Shown piece after piece: positions 1 to 8,637 of a stretch of DNA of 21,737 nucleotides. This DNA is from Chrysochromulina tobinii (lineage: Eukaryota; Haptophyta; Prymnesiales; Chrysochromulinaceae). The notes under the pieces were generated by a model, which was not told the DNA's origin, did no database searches, and saw nothing but the letters and a program-made list of their open reading frames with translations. The stretch covers positions 1 to 21,737 of the forward strand of contig JWZX01002647.1 of NCBI GenBank assembly GCA_001275005.1. The letters are read 5' to 3'. The position numbers and the translations under genes were made by a program. Within the stretch, counting starts at the first letter, position 1, and the number at the start of each line of letters is the position of its first letter.

Positions 1-168
1 ATTTGGTGCATACGCTGTCAGCACATTGGGTGGGTCTCGGAGCCGCGTGCAGCGCGACAGGCTGGGTCCAGGGCCTTCGGCCGATGCCAGGCCACTCCCA
101 GGCTTCGATGCCACCCCTCCAACACATCAGACTCAGCCCGATTGGCATGCAGAGCAGCCGCAGCGAGC

Positions 169-190
169 GATAGGATCGTACGATCCTATC
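169..190. repeat. 22-bp perfect palindrome
   Basis: The half-site GATAGGATCGT (169-179) is followed directly by its exact reverse complement (180-190), with no spacer. Part of it (GATCCTAT) recurs near 417-424. This could be a dimeric-protein site, a cruciform or chance; nothing around it decides. Confidence 0.7.
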
Positions 191-247
191 AATAGAGCTC
201 ATGTCAGGGGCAGAGCTACTCGAGAGCGGATCGGCACGTACCTGGCG

Positions 248-339
248 GCTTCAGGGTAGTTCAGGGGGGTGGTCTAGATGATATGAAAGATGAGCTTCAG
301 GGTAGTTCAGGGGGGTGGTCTAGATGATCTGAAGCGCGA
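248..339. repeat. 46-bp tandem duplication, two copies
   Basis: Copy 1 (248-293) and copy 2 (294-339) both begin GCTTCAGGGTAGTTCAGG. They are identical for 35 bases, differ at one base, match four more, and then diverge in the last few bases. Exactly two copies are present. The unit contains an in-frame TAG, so it is not likely to be coding. Confidence 0.85.
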
Positions 340-498
340 GAGGGCCGCGCCATTGAGTCTTCCTGGCGACAGAGGTGCCGAACATGGCTGCGAACATGGC
401 CTGATCATGTCGGCGCGATCCTATGGCGTGGCGCTCACGCCTCTCCCAATCGCACCCCCCCCTTATCCCCCCTTTCTTGCACTCTGACACACACACAG

Positions 499-660
499 GT
501 CACGCCATGCGCTGCAATGCAGGTGCACGAGAGCGAGCAGGAAGTTCCGCAGGTGTTCCACGCGCTCCTCGACGTGGTGCAAGAGCGTGTGTGCGCCTTC
601 AAGCGGCGCCAGATGCACGACCTAGGGACGGGCAACGGCGCTCATGGTGGAGCTCTGTAA
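499..660 (+). CDS. Possible terminal exon of an unrecognised gene (weak)
   Basis: A long pyrimidine-rich tract (about 440-497) ends in CACACACAG at 498, which is a textbook-looking 3' splice acceptor. The frame that follows runs to TAA at 658-660 and includes an ATG at 517. Its peptide has an amphipathic, helix-like middle (VFHALLDVVQERVCAFKRR) rather than the Arg/Pro-rich look of out-of-frame GC-rich DNA. I do not recognise the protein and cannot find a matching upstream exon or donor within the first 440 bases. It could be the last exon of a gene mostly outside the window, a 47-residue free-standing frame from 517, or chance. Confidence 0.22.
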   Translation, partial: VTPCAAMQVHESEQEVPQVFHALLDVVQERVCAFKRRQMHDLGTGNGAHGGAL

Positions 661-1172
661 GCTGAATTGACCAGGAACTGACATGCGCGTCGCCCGCGCC
701 TGCGCGCACGTCGAGAAAGATGTAGATGACCCGATCGGAATACGGAAAGCTCGGAAATAAATGATCCAATATCGACGTAAACTCAATCTCCATCTAGTAC
801 GGAGCAGTGTACGGACAGTGTACGGACATAGGCGACTCGTCGCACACGCGACGTCATCGGTAGCCACATAGGTCTTAGGTGCCCGGAAAATAATGCGCCG
901 CGACGGGCGGCGCGGCGCGACGCTCGGAGTTCGCTGTAGTCGAGTAAATCCCACCCGCCACGACGGACCACTTTGTACTAGATACGCACACAGTATCCGA
1001 TAAAAATCCTGTCGGGCAGGGATGTATGGAGTTTGCAGTCTTCGAGGGTACATGGCCCGTCACCATTGATATTCCATGCATGCAGCATGCGTGAGTGTCC
1101 GCCACGCACTCCATCAGTCGCGCGCTCGCACTGAGCACCCCCCCGTCTCAGATGCTACCAATGCTACCAGCT

Positions 1173-4106
1173 TCAGATAATCTGCGGAATGTTCCACTCG
1201 ACAAGCGTACGCGACAGGTGGAGCAAGTCCGCAAAGAGGCCCGAGGCGGTGATGTCAGCGCCGGCGCCGTAGCCTTGCAGGACCATCGGTCGCGGCGAGT
1301 AGCGCTGCGTGGTGATCTCGACGATGTTCTCGTTTGCCTGGCATTGGGCGACCCTCTCCATCGCAGGCAACGAGACGATTTTGACCGTGGCGACGCCCTT
1401 CTCAACGTCCACCTCACTCAGTTGGACAGGGAGCCTGCCGCCATCACGAATACTTGTCATCGCCCTCACGCGCGCGCTCACCGCCTCGTCGTACGGCTTC
1501 AGGGCCTTCGACAGCTGCTGCGCAATCGACGGCGCGCCCTCGGACCGATCAGGCTGCCAGTGATCGTAATCAAGCTCTTTGGGGAGAAGCGAGTCGCACG
1601 GCACGTCCTCCATCTGCAGCCGCAGCCCGAGCTCGCGCGCAAGCACCACCAGCTTGCGCCGCACGTCCAGGCCGAGCAGGTCGTCGCGCGGGTCGGGCTC
1701 ACACAGCCCGAGGTCCGCTGCGGCGGTCACGGCGGCCGAGAGAGGCACGCCGTTGACCAGTTCATTGAGCATGTACGAGATGGAGCCTGAGAAGATGCCG
1801 CGCACCTTGTAGACGGTGTCGCCGCTCTGCATCATGTCCTTGATCGTCGTGAGCACGGGCAGGCCCGAGCCGGGGCCGGTCGTCTCGTAGTACCATTGCG
1901 CGCGCGAGCGCGACATGCGCTTGCACTCGTCGTAGAAGGTGGAGGCGCCCGAGCCCGCCTTTTTGTTGGCGGTGATGACGTGGATCCCGAGCGAGAGCCA
2001 GCGCGCGTAATAGTCGGCCACGTCCTGCGAGGCCGAGCAATCGATCACGACTCGGTTGCCGTTGTAGTCCTCGTTGAGGAAGCGGGTGAGTGCGTCCAGG
2101 TCCGTCGGGGTGACCTTGTCGGCGTCGCTCATCAGCTTGCCAGCACCTGCCGAGCAGTCGAGGCCGTCGTACGAGAGGCGCATGCCGTCGGAGCGCGCCG
2201 CGGCGGTTACTTTGAAGTTGAGGCGCAGGTCGTCAAGGATCTTCGTCCTGCCTGCCATCTTTGGGTTGTCGATGACGCGCTTCGAGGCGGCGAGCTGCCC
2301 GAGGAGTTCCTTGCCCACCATGCCAGTCGCGCCAATGACGGCAATAGAGAGCTGCGTGCTTGAGAGCGCGAGGGCGGCGTGCGCGGCGCGGAGTGCCTTG
2401 GTGCAGTCCTGCTTCTCGACGCAGATCGAGATCTGGCGCTCCGACGAGCCCTGCGCAATGGTGCGCACGTTGATGCCGGAGTTGGCCATCGCCTTCAAGA
2501 AGGTGGCCGCCGTGCCCGGCCGGAAGGCCATGCCCTCCCCCACGATGGCAACGACCGAGTGGCCGGGCTCGACGGTGATGCCGGCAATCAGCCCCCTCGC
2601 GAGCTCTCGCTCGAAGGCTTGCTGCAGCACTGCGAGCGCGCGCTGCCCTACGCTTTCCTCGACCACGATGCACATGGACGAATCCGCCGACGCCTGCGTC
2701 ACCATCACGAGCTGCACGTTGGCCTTGGCGAGGGCGTTGAGCGTCCGGCCGCCGAAATCCTCCACGGCGGAGCTGCCCGTGCCCTCGACGTTGACGATGC
2801 ACACATTGTCCACGGACGTGATGCCGCGGATCGGAGACTCATTCTCCGCCAGGCGCACCGGGCATGCGGCCTTACGCATCTGGCTACGCGCGTCCTGCGC
2901 CTCCTTGCCCCACGCGGCGGCCGCCTCATCGAGCGCGCACGCACGGCCCTCGATGACGGTGCCCGGGTGCTCCGGGTTGAAGATGTTGCGCACGTAGATC
3001 GGGATCTTACCCTGGATGCACGGGAGCATCGCCGACGGGTGCAGCACCTGCGCACCAAAATATGCGAGCTCGATCGCCTCATCGTACTTGAGAGATTTGA
3101 TCGGGAAAGCCTCGGGCACGCGGCGCGGGTCCGCCGTGTACACGCCGTCGACGTTCTTCCACATGGTGATCTTGGAGGCGCCCATGAGGCGCGCGAAGAT
3201 GGTCGCCGAGAAGTCAGAGCCGGAGCGCTTGAGCGTCGTCGGTGTGCCCTCGAGCGTCGCCGCCACGAAGCCAGTCACGACCACGATCGGCGCCGTCTTG
3301 GCGCAGTCGGCCGAGAGCAGATCGGCGCGCCCGGGCGCCTTGAACCACTCGCCCACGCGCTCGGCCGTGATCTCCCAGAGCGGGTCGACGCCCACCACGT
3401 TGGCCGAGCCCTTGTCGCCAAGGCCGAAGCTCGTCTGCTCGACCACGAGCACCTCGCGCGCGTCGAGCCATGCGCTCGGCACGTCAAGCGTGTCGAGGTA
3501 CGCGTGCATCGTCATCGCGGACCACACTTCGCCGTAGCCGGTGACGAGCTCCATCGTGGCGGGCGGGATCGTCTTGAGCAGCCCGACCGCGCGCACCACG
3601 TTGATAATGTCATCCATGTCGGCCTCGATCCGTGCCTCCACCTGGGCCGCGCGCTCGGGCGTCGTAATTTGCCGGACGATATCGATCTGATCCTGCGCGA
3701 CCGCGCGCAGCGTCTCGCTCGCCTCGCTCATGCTGGTCTTCGAAGCCTGCACGACCTTGATCAGCCGGTCGGTCACTCCACCCTTGGCCGAGACGATCGC
3801 CATCGTAGGAGCGTACGAGCCGCTGACCTCGCGCGCCCGCTTCGACTCGGCCACGAGCAGATCGCTGCACTCCTTGTAGAGCGCGGCGGTGTTGAGCGAG
3901 GCGCCGCCGAACTTGTGCACTTCCCACTTGGCCAGGCTAGACGCAGGCACTGGAGCTGAAGGCAACTCGACCGGCATGGCCACCACACTCATGGCCGTGG
4001 CGGCCGTGCGGTGATGATTTCTAACGCCAACGATTGGTGTACCGCCGAGCATCCAGGCGGCGCTGCCGCACACGAAACTGAACAGGAAAGAGAGCCGTGG
4101 AGCCAT
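1173..4106 (-). CDS. Bifunctional aspartokinase-homoserine dehydrogenase, plastid-targeted
   Basis: This enzyme carries out the first and third steps of the aspartate pathway: phosphorylation of aspartate, and NAD(P)H reduction of aspartate semialdehyde to homoserine, leading to Thr, Met and Ile. The start chosen is the ATG at 4104-4106 (977 residues); the upstream codon at 4163 is only GTG. Residues 1-22 (MAPRLSFLFSFVCGSAAW...) form a signal peptide, followed by an Arg/His/Ser/Ala segment like a transit peptide, so plastid import is likely. The kinase domain runs from about 60 to 350, with KFGGAS at 65-70 (the usual Thr of KFGGTS is Ala), RSGSDFSA and KNVDGVYTADPR. Two ACT-type regulatory segments lie at about 410-570, which suggests threonine feedback as in this family. 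The homoserine dehydrogenase half has the dinucleotide motif GATGMVG at 592-598, TANKKA near 714, GIFSGSISY and EPDPRDDLLGLDVRRK. Length is like plant and ThrA-type fusions plus a leader. No introns are visible. Confidence 0.96.
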   Translation of the reverse strand: MAPRLSFLFSFVCGSAAWMLGGTPIVGVRNHHRTAATAMSVVAMPVELPSAPVPASSLAKWEVHKFGGASLNTAALYKECSDLLVAESKRAREVSGSYAPTMAIVSAKGGVTDRLIKVVQASKTSMSEASETLRAVAQDQIDIVRQITTPERAAQVEARIEADMDDIINVVRAVGLLKTIPPATMELVTGYGEVWSAMTMHAYLDTLDVPSAWLDAREVLVVEQTSFGLGDKGSANVVGVDPLWEITAERVGEWFKAPGRADLLSADCAKTAPIVVVTGFVAATLEGTPTTLKRSGSDFSATIFARLMGASKITMWKNVDGVYTADPRRVPEAFPIKSLKYDEAIELAYFGAQVLHPSAMLPCIQGKIPIYVRNIFNPEHPGTVIEGRACALDEAAAAWGKEAQDARSQMRKAACPVRLAENESPIRGITSVDNVCIVNVEGTGSSAVEDFGGRTLNALAKANVQLVMVTQASADSSMCIVVEESVGQRALAVLQQAFERELARGLIAGITVEPGHSVVAIVGEGMAFRPGTAATFLKAMANSGINVRTIAQGSSERQISICVEKQDCTKALRAAHAALALSSTQLSIAVIGATGMVGKELLGQLAASKRVIDNPKMAGRTKILDDLRLNFKVTAAARSDGMRLSYDGLDCSAGAGKLMSDADKVTPTDLDALTRFLNEDYNGNRVVIDCSASQDVADYYARWLSLGIHVITANKKAGSGASTFYDECKRMSRSRAQWYYETTGPGSGLPVLTTIKDMMQSGDTVYKVRGIFSGSISYMLNELVNGVPLSAAVTAAADLGLCEPDPRDDLLGLDVRRKLVVLARELGLRLQMEDVPCDSLLPKELDYDHWQPDRSEGAPSIAQQLSKALKPYDEAVSARVRAMTSIRDGGRLPVQLSEVDVEKGVATVKIVSLPAMERVAQCQANENIVEITTQRYSPRPMVLQGYGAGADITASGLFADLLHLSRTLVEWNIPQII

Positions 4107-4885
4107 TGGGGCCTGATTTTCCGAGTGGAGCTTAAGACCACGTGGCCGAAATTCATTGTTCACACTTCACATTTTTTTCACACCCCCCACCCGGGGTAAA
4201 CGGGCCGTGAAAAATCCTCCCCTAGATACAGTAAGGGGTCTACCGTAGGAAATAAGCGTCAAGGGGGGTTCGATGTGTCTGGTGTGGGCAGTGGGGAGGT
4301 AGGTCGTCATGCCAATCAACAGTCGTCATCATAGTGACGAACCCCGGACCGTATAGGCCGTTATACTTGTGGGGGTGACTCGAAGGGGGGTTGGAAAACG
4401 AACCGCCCTGCCAAGGAGGGGCTCAACGCCGCCCTGGATCTGGTGCATGGGGTGATCGGTCGCCCGGCTCGCCCGCCCGCCCTCCGGCCTCGGCCCTCGC
4501 CGGACGGGGACGCCGCGTTAAGGACGTCGCCCGCCTCGTTCAGGAACGGTCGAGGTGAGACAGAAGACAACTTTTCGTTCTAGTTTGTCGGTTTTGCAAG
4601 TCACGGCCGCTTAACTGTAATATTGGGTCTCAAGCGGCAGTCCTGGTTCTTGCTTCTTTCAGTCCAGATTTAAGTCCCCGAGCGTGCAGAGCGTGTCCAG
4701 CCGTCCGCGTCCCGGAGCGCAGGGACCGGTCCGAGACCGGACAATCGCGATCCCGACACGATCGGTTCACACGCACAACCGCCGGCCCCGTGGGAGGCGC
4801 GGGAGGGCGTCTGCTACTGCAGACGCCATGCTCACCCTTCCGAGACGACCTGATTCAAAGACATGCAACGGAGCTCATCAGCCAG
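4107..4885. other. Spacer between the cap methyltransferase 3' end and the aspartokinase 5' end
   Basis: No convincing gene. The left side must contain the promoter and 5' leader of the minus-strand aspartokinase gene. A GTG/ATG-containing leader at 4107-4163 includes an overlapping upstream frame, and I see no clear TATA box. The right side is the 3' region of the cap methyltransferase gene and holds one strong hairpin (4806-4827). The short frames here are Arg/Pro-rich and not protein-like. Confidence 0.6.
4806..4827 (-). other. Perfect 9-bp stem hairpin 3' of the cap methyltransferase gene
   Basis: GGCGTCTGC (4806-4814) and GCAGACGCC (4819-4827) pair perfectly around the loop TACT. The hairpin lies about 58 bases beyond the stop codon, probably in the 3' untranslated region. 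It may affect transcript 3'-end structure; no family is recognised. Confidence 0.6.
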
Positions 4886-6187
4886 TCATCCACTCTCAGA
4901 ACTCTCTCGCTTCACGGCTAGCTTCACCTTCTTCTCGTCGCCATGCTCGTCGCTCTCTCCCAACTGCTGCTCAGTGGTCTCTCGCGCGCGCTTGCCGCCG
5001 CCGGCACTGCTACTGCCAGCCGCACTGCTGCCACTCGCCCCGGCTCCAAGCACGATGATTTCCTGCGGGTCCAGCTTGCGATGCCCCGCATTCTTCACCG
5101 GTTGCGCGAGCGCGTCCGTAGCCGTTGGCTTCTTGCGAAAGGCGACGCACGTGTACGTGTGCGCGACCTCCCACTCCTCCTCGGTGAGCCGGCCGCCCTC
5201 ATCAGGCGGGAGCACCTTCATGCGCTCGAGCAGCTCTGTATTCGCCGCACACTCATCGGCGAAAAAGTCGGTGAAGTTGCGCGCGTAGAGCATTTCGAGA
5301 CCTGCCTCGGCGGCGAGCCGTTCGAGAGTGGGCAGGTGCACCAGGTACTCCACGCAGTCCTCGACTGCCTCCTTGAGAGTGAATCGGTACGCGATCCCGA
5401 AGACGCGCGCGGCCGGATCGAAGCGCTTCGACGCGTGCGCATCATCAAAAGCCACCGAGTACAGCGAGTTGCCGAAACTCAGGTTGACGCTCGCGCGAAG
5501 CCGCCGAACGAGCACATTCGCGTCCGGCACCGTTGCGACAAAGGTGCCGCCCGCGGCGAGGCGTGAGGCCGCGTTGCTCAGCAGCATGCGCGCGCGCGCC
5601 TCCGACGCGAACGAATAGTGCAGCGCGAACTGGCACGAGGCGAGTGCGAAGCGCAGCCCGCCCGGCAGGTGAGGGTCGAGGGAGTCCGCTCCAAAGTCGC
5701 CCACCATGAAGGTCGCCGCGAACGGCATACCCGGCCGGTTGTGCGCACCATTATAGCGTTCGACGGCGTCGCTCACCGACTGCGCTGCGATGTCGACGCC
5801 CACGTACATCGCGCAATTGCCCGCCTTGAACTTGAGCATGTCGCCACCCTTGCCGCACGCGAGGTCGAGCACAGCATGGCCATAACCACCACGACCTCGG
5901 GGCAGGTGCTTGGCGATGAGCACCGACTTTATCCAATTGTTAAAGTTGCGCACGCGCAAAATTTCGCTGCCGCTCTCGAGCGTACGGTGGCGGTCGGGCA
6001 GCGAGTTGTAGTGCGAGGCCACAGCGCTGGCTGCGACCGCCTCACCCTCGGTGGTGGCGCAAGAGCCGAGGCCCGCTTTGGTGCGCCCAAAGTCGGCCGC
6101 CACCAGCGCGTCATGTTGACGGGCCGCTTCCACCTCCGACCATGTGACGGTACCGCCCGAGACAAAAGCTGGACCTGCGCGTGACAT
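4886..6187 (-). CDS. mRNA cap guanine-N7 methyltransferase
   Basis: The enzyme transfers a methyl group from S-adenosylmethionine to the 5' guanosine cap of nuclear mRNA (Abd1/RNMT family). The start at 6185-6187 (433 residues) is chosen because the family-like sequence begins shortly after it, while the in-frame sequence upstream is Arg/Pro-rich; in-frame ATGs at 6409 and 6403 and a GTG at 6550 are alternatives. Motifs seen: VASHYN at 56-61, RNFNNWIKSVLI at 80-91 (RNA/cap region), the SAM-binding motif VLDLACGKGGDMLKF at 106-120, SCQFALHYSF at 184-193 (the family's SCQFA.HYSFES), GGTFVATVPDANVLVRRLR at 213-231, and a C-terminal LTEEEWEVAHTYTCVAFRKK. After about residue 355 comes a low-complexity tail with a basic cluster (KKVKLAVKR) that could be a nuclear localisation signal. 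No guanylyltransferase or triphosphatase domain is fused to it. Confidence 0.95.
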   Translation of the reverse strand: MSRAGPAFVSGGTVTWSEVEAARQHDALVAADFGRTKAGLGSCATTEGEAVAASAVASHYNSLPDRHRTLESGSEILRVRNFNNWIKSVLIAKHLPRGRGGYGHAVLDLACGKGGDMLKFKAGNCAMYVGVDIAAQSVSDAVERYNGAHNRPGMPFAATFMVGDFGADSLDPHLPGGLRFALASCQFALHYSFASEARARMLLSNAASRLAAGGTFVATVPDANVLVRRLRASVNLSFGNSLYSVAFDDAHASKRFDPAARVFGIAYRFTLKEAVEDCVEYLVHLPTLERLAAEAGLEMLYARNFTDFFADECAANTELLERMKVLPPDEGGRLTEEEWEVAHTYTCVAFRKKPTATDALAQPVKNAGHRKLDPQEIIVLGAGASGSSAAGSSSAGGGKRARETTEQQLGESDEHGDEKKVKLAVKRESSESG

Positions 6188-6740
6188 TGGAAAAAGAATA
6201 AAAAGTGTGAAGAAGCGCCGTGGCGAGCGTTTCGCGCCGATGCCGCGCGGGTACGTCGGGCTGCCGTGGCCGGTATGGACGCACCACAGAAAGCTGATCG
6301 TTGCGGGCAGGATGCCGCGAACCGTGAGGCGCTTCTCGGCTGAGCTCCGAATGTGAGCTCCACGGCGACCGGTGGACCGGGGTCCGCCCGCATCAGGGGG
6401 CATCGACATTTCAGCGAGAGGATGCGCGACGCCGCCCGCGCGAAGCGCGCGGCCGTTGCGGCTGCTGCGAGCCTTCGGCTGCAGGCGGGTGCGGGGGGGC
6501 GCACGCGCGCGCCGAGGGCAAGGCCGAGACGGGTTACGCTTCTGGTTCACTGCTGGCAGGGAGCAGCTGGCGGCGCGGCGGCGCCCCGAGGGCGCTCTGG
6601 CGCGTGGTCTGCGGACTGCGCGCGCGCGCGCGGCCGCGGCCGCCGCTACTGCTACTAGCGGCCGGATCGGTACTATCGGTCATACTCGTCCTAAGCCCGC
6701 TAAGCGGGAGCGGCTTGCCGGCTTCTCGCCTCTCCCCTAC
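6188..6740. other. GC-rich spacer upstream of the cap methyltransferase
   Basis: The stretch contains alternating GC runs (about 6615-6645) and a small hairpin CCCGC-TAA-GCGGG at 6696-6708, which sits about 33 bases past the stop of the coiled-coil gene. The part just above 6187 should be the 5' leader and promoter of the cap methyltransferase; it has a T-rich minus-strand run (CACACTTTTTATTC, about 6195-6210). If translation begins at 6409, part of this stretch would be coding, but its composition does not support that. Confidence 0.5.
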
Positions 6741-8384
6741 CTAACCGGATCCATCGGCGGCAACGCTGGTGACAGGAGGTCCTGGCGGAGGTGGAGCAGG
6801 TGGAGGCAGCTGCAACTCGACCGCCGCCTTGCCGCCCACCTTAGGCGCGGCCTGCTTCTGCTTCGCCGCCGCCCGTTCGCGCTTCTCTTGCGTCTTGCGC
6901 GCCATCTCGGCCGCCTCAGAAGCCATTGCGATTGCCGCTGCTGCTGGCTCCTCAGCCTTGCGCATCGCGTCGGCGGCTGCCACCTGTTCCGCAACCTGAA
7001 GAGCAGCGGCAGCGGCAGCGCGCTCGGCTTTTCGCTCGGCATCCAATCGCGCGAGTTCCTTAAGCTCCGCTGCGCGCCTGATCGCACTTTCCTTGACGAG
7101 CTCAGTCAGGTTCTTGCTTACCCTTCCTGGCGCCCTTGCTTCCTGGGCTTCTTTCTCTCTCTTCCGCGCCAACTTCGCCCGCTCATTGGCTCGTTTCCTC
7201 GCCGCTGCCGTCTCGGCGTTGGCTTCATCCACTGCCACCTTCTGCTCTGGCGTTAGCGCCTTAAAGGTGGCACTGTGGCGAATATCGGCGGCGCGCCAAT
7301 CCAACGATCTTCCTCCTCCGCTCTTGCTCGCTTCCCTCGCCGCGCGCACCTCCTCTACCCTTCGGTTGTCCTCCTCGCGCTTCTCGAGCTCCTGCTGCTT
7401 CTGAAAAGTCCGCATTTCACTGGCAATGCGCGCGCGCTTCATCTCCTCGAGGCTCTTCGCGCGGCGCGCGCTCTCGTGAAGTTGCTTGGCCTCCTCGACA
7501 CACGTTGCAGCGTACTCCTGCCAAGCCTCTGTCCGAGCCTTGATCAACCGAGATCGGCACCCAGAATCGCGCTTGTCGAGTCGCACAGCTTGTGCGCGGC
7601 ATTCCCTGAGTGCCTTGACCTCATTTGCCGCATTCTGGCGTGTGGCCATCTGCGTTGCGACGATACGAGCGGCATTCTCACGATAAGCTCTGTCGTCGTC
7701 TTTTTTGAGCTGCCTCGCGAGCTCAACCTGCTCTCTGTGAAACTTGTACTCGGTACGGTTGGCTGCCGCGAGTATCCAGCGATGATAGTCAGAGCGTAGC
7801 CATCCATCCGGATGCTTCTCGATGTCTTGCAGAAACTGCTCGCCCTTAACCTCGTAGGCCATCTGTGCTGCGGTCACGCTCGCTTCTTCCCTCGGACTGC
7901 TCCAACCATAGGCAAAAGGCGGAGTGCGGGCTTTGTCAGATATCGTGGAGCTCATTGTGTCGTGCACGTCATCGTATGACCCAGGCCCGACGTGCGCTGC
8001 CGTGCCATCCCGTTCAGTTGGCCCCTGAGTGAAGCGTGACCTGACGGACTTGAAGGCGACACTGGACGACTTCGCGTCTGCGGTAGGGGCTTCTCCGGGC
8101 GCAGGACTCTTGCTCCAACCATCAACTACAAGTTCTTCGACGTTGAAGCTCGACAGCTTGTAGTCTGGATAGGTCACTCTTGCCTTTCGTGTGGCACGCT
8201 GCTCAGCAAGAGCAAGCTTCTGTTTTGGGTCCAGTCGGTGGAGTTGCTCAGCAGGCACCGCTCTGCTGCTGCGAGGTGTCGCTGTGACCCGCGGCGACGA
8301 CGATGCTTCGACGCTACCCGCCATTCCTAACACCTGCTTCCTGCTCCCTCGTCTGGGCGTCCTGCGTGCTGACTCCTCGCCCAT
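6741..8384 (-). CDS. Coiled-coil protein with a sperm-tail PG-rich (SHIPPO-like) motif
   Basis: I do not recognise the exact orthologue. From the ATG at 8384 the protein is 547 residues. About 20 codons later another ATG (8324) has a better context (G at -3, G at +4), so a 527-residue form is equally possible; an in-frame ATG at 8639 is unlikely. The N-terminal third is Ser-rich and contains VAFKSVRSRF followed by VGPGSYDD, the arrangement of sperm-tail PG-rich/SHIPPO repeats in axonemal microtubule-inner proteins. The middle and C-terminal two thirds are highly charged, Ala/Arg/Glu/Lys-rich helix with heptad character, i.e. long coiled coil. The tail is Pro-rich (LPPPAPPPPGPP), a possible profilin/SH3-type ligand. 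A cytoskeletal or flagellar role is inference. It is divergent from the IQ-ART-ankyrin gene with about 250 bp between them. Confidence 0.8.
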   Translation of the reverse strand: MGEESARRTPRRGSRKQVLGMAGSVEASSSPRVTATPRSSRAVPAEQLHRLDPKQKLALAEQRATRKARVTYPDYKLSSFNVEELVVDGWSKSPAPGEAPTADAKSSSVAFKSVRSRFTQGPTERDGTAAHVGPGSYDDVHDTMSSTISDKARTPPFAYGWSSPREEASVTAAQMAYEVKGEQFLQDIEKHPDGWLRSDYHRWILAAANRTEYKFHREQVELARQLKKDDDRAYRENAARIVATQMATRQNAANEVKALRECRAQAVRLDKRDSGCRSRLIKARTEAWQEYAATCVEEAKQLHESARRAKSLEEMKRARIASEMRTFQKQQELEKREEDNRRVEEVRAAREASKSGGGRSLDWRAADIRHSATFKALTPEQKVAVDEANAETAAARKRANERAKLARKREKEAQEARAPGRVSKNLTELVKESAIRRAAELKELARLDAERKAERAAAAAALQVAEQVAAADAMRKAEEPAAAAIAMASEAAEMARKTQEKRERAAAKQKQAAPKVGGKAAVELQLPPPAPPPPGPPVTSVAADGSG

Positions 8385-8637
8385 GAGCCATGACGGTGCC
8401 AGGCTGCCAGCCAAGAAACATGGGGGACTAAAATGGTTGGCGACGAAACGCGATTCACATATAAGTGAAATCAAGTCAAGTTTGTATGCGCGCAGCGCGG
8501 CCAAAGGGCGGCCAAAGGGGTCACTCCTAATTGTGGAAACATTTTCATAGAATGAAAAGTGATTCGACGAAACGCGGTACGCACGCGGCGCGGCGCGAGC
8601 GGCCACTCGAAAGGGGCTTTGGCCTGTCCAATTGTGC
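8385..8637. promoter_or_regulatory. Shared divergent promoter region
   Basis: This 253-bp gap separates two head-to-head genes, so both promoters must lie in or near it. It is more AT-rich than its surroundings. It contains ATATAAGTG at 8459-8467 (reads CACTTATAT on the minus strand, 74 bases before the ATG at 8384), an 11-bp tandem repeat CGGCCAAAGGG (8498-8508, 8509-8519), two copies of GACGAAACGCG (8442-8452 and 8566-8576) and a short hairpin TTTTCAT/ATGAAAA (8542-8558). The minus-strand leader has ATGs at 8421 and 8391 in a different frame from the coiled-coil protein. Confidence 0.6.

Larger units (their letters stand above)
1..1172. other. Non-genic spacer at left edge, downstream of the aspartokinase gene
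   Basis: No open frame here resembles a known protein, and the short frames have no domain-like composition. The stretch holds a perfect palindrome (169-190), a 46-bp tandem duplication (248-339), a pyrimidine-rich tract ending in CAG (about 440-498) and a short frame after it (499-660). The right part should include the 3' untranslated region of the minus-strand aspartokinase gene, whose stop is at 1173. I see no tRNA or rRNA and no AATAAA signal I would trust. Confidence 0.6.

Noticed and set aside
2379..3959. Long plus-strand frame (526 codons) opposite the aspartokinase gene
   Set aside because: Antisense shadow of a GC-rich coding region: Arg/His/Leu-rich, no domain, while the minus strand encodes an unmistakable enzyme.
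6188..6550. N-terminal extension of the cap methyltransferase up to the GTG at 6550
   Set aside because: GTG is not a normal eukaryotic start, and the extension is Arg/Pro-rich with no targeting or domain features.
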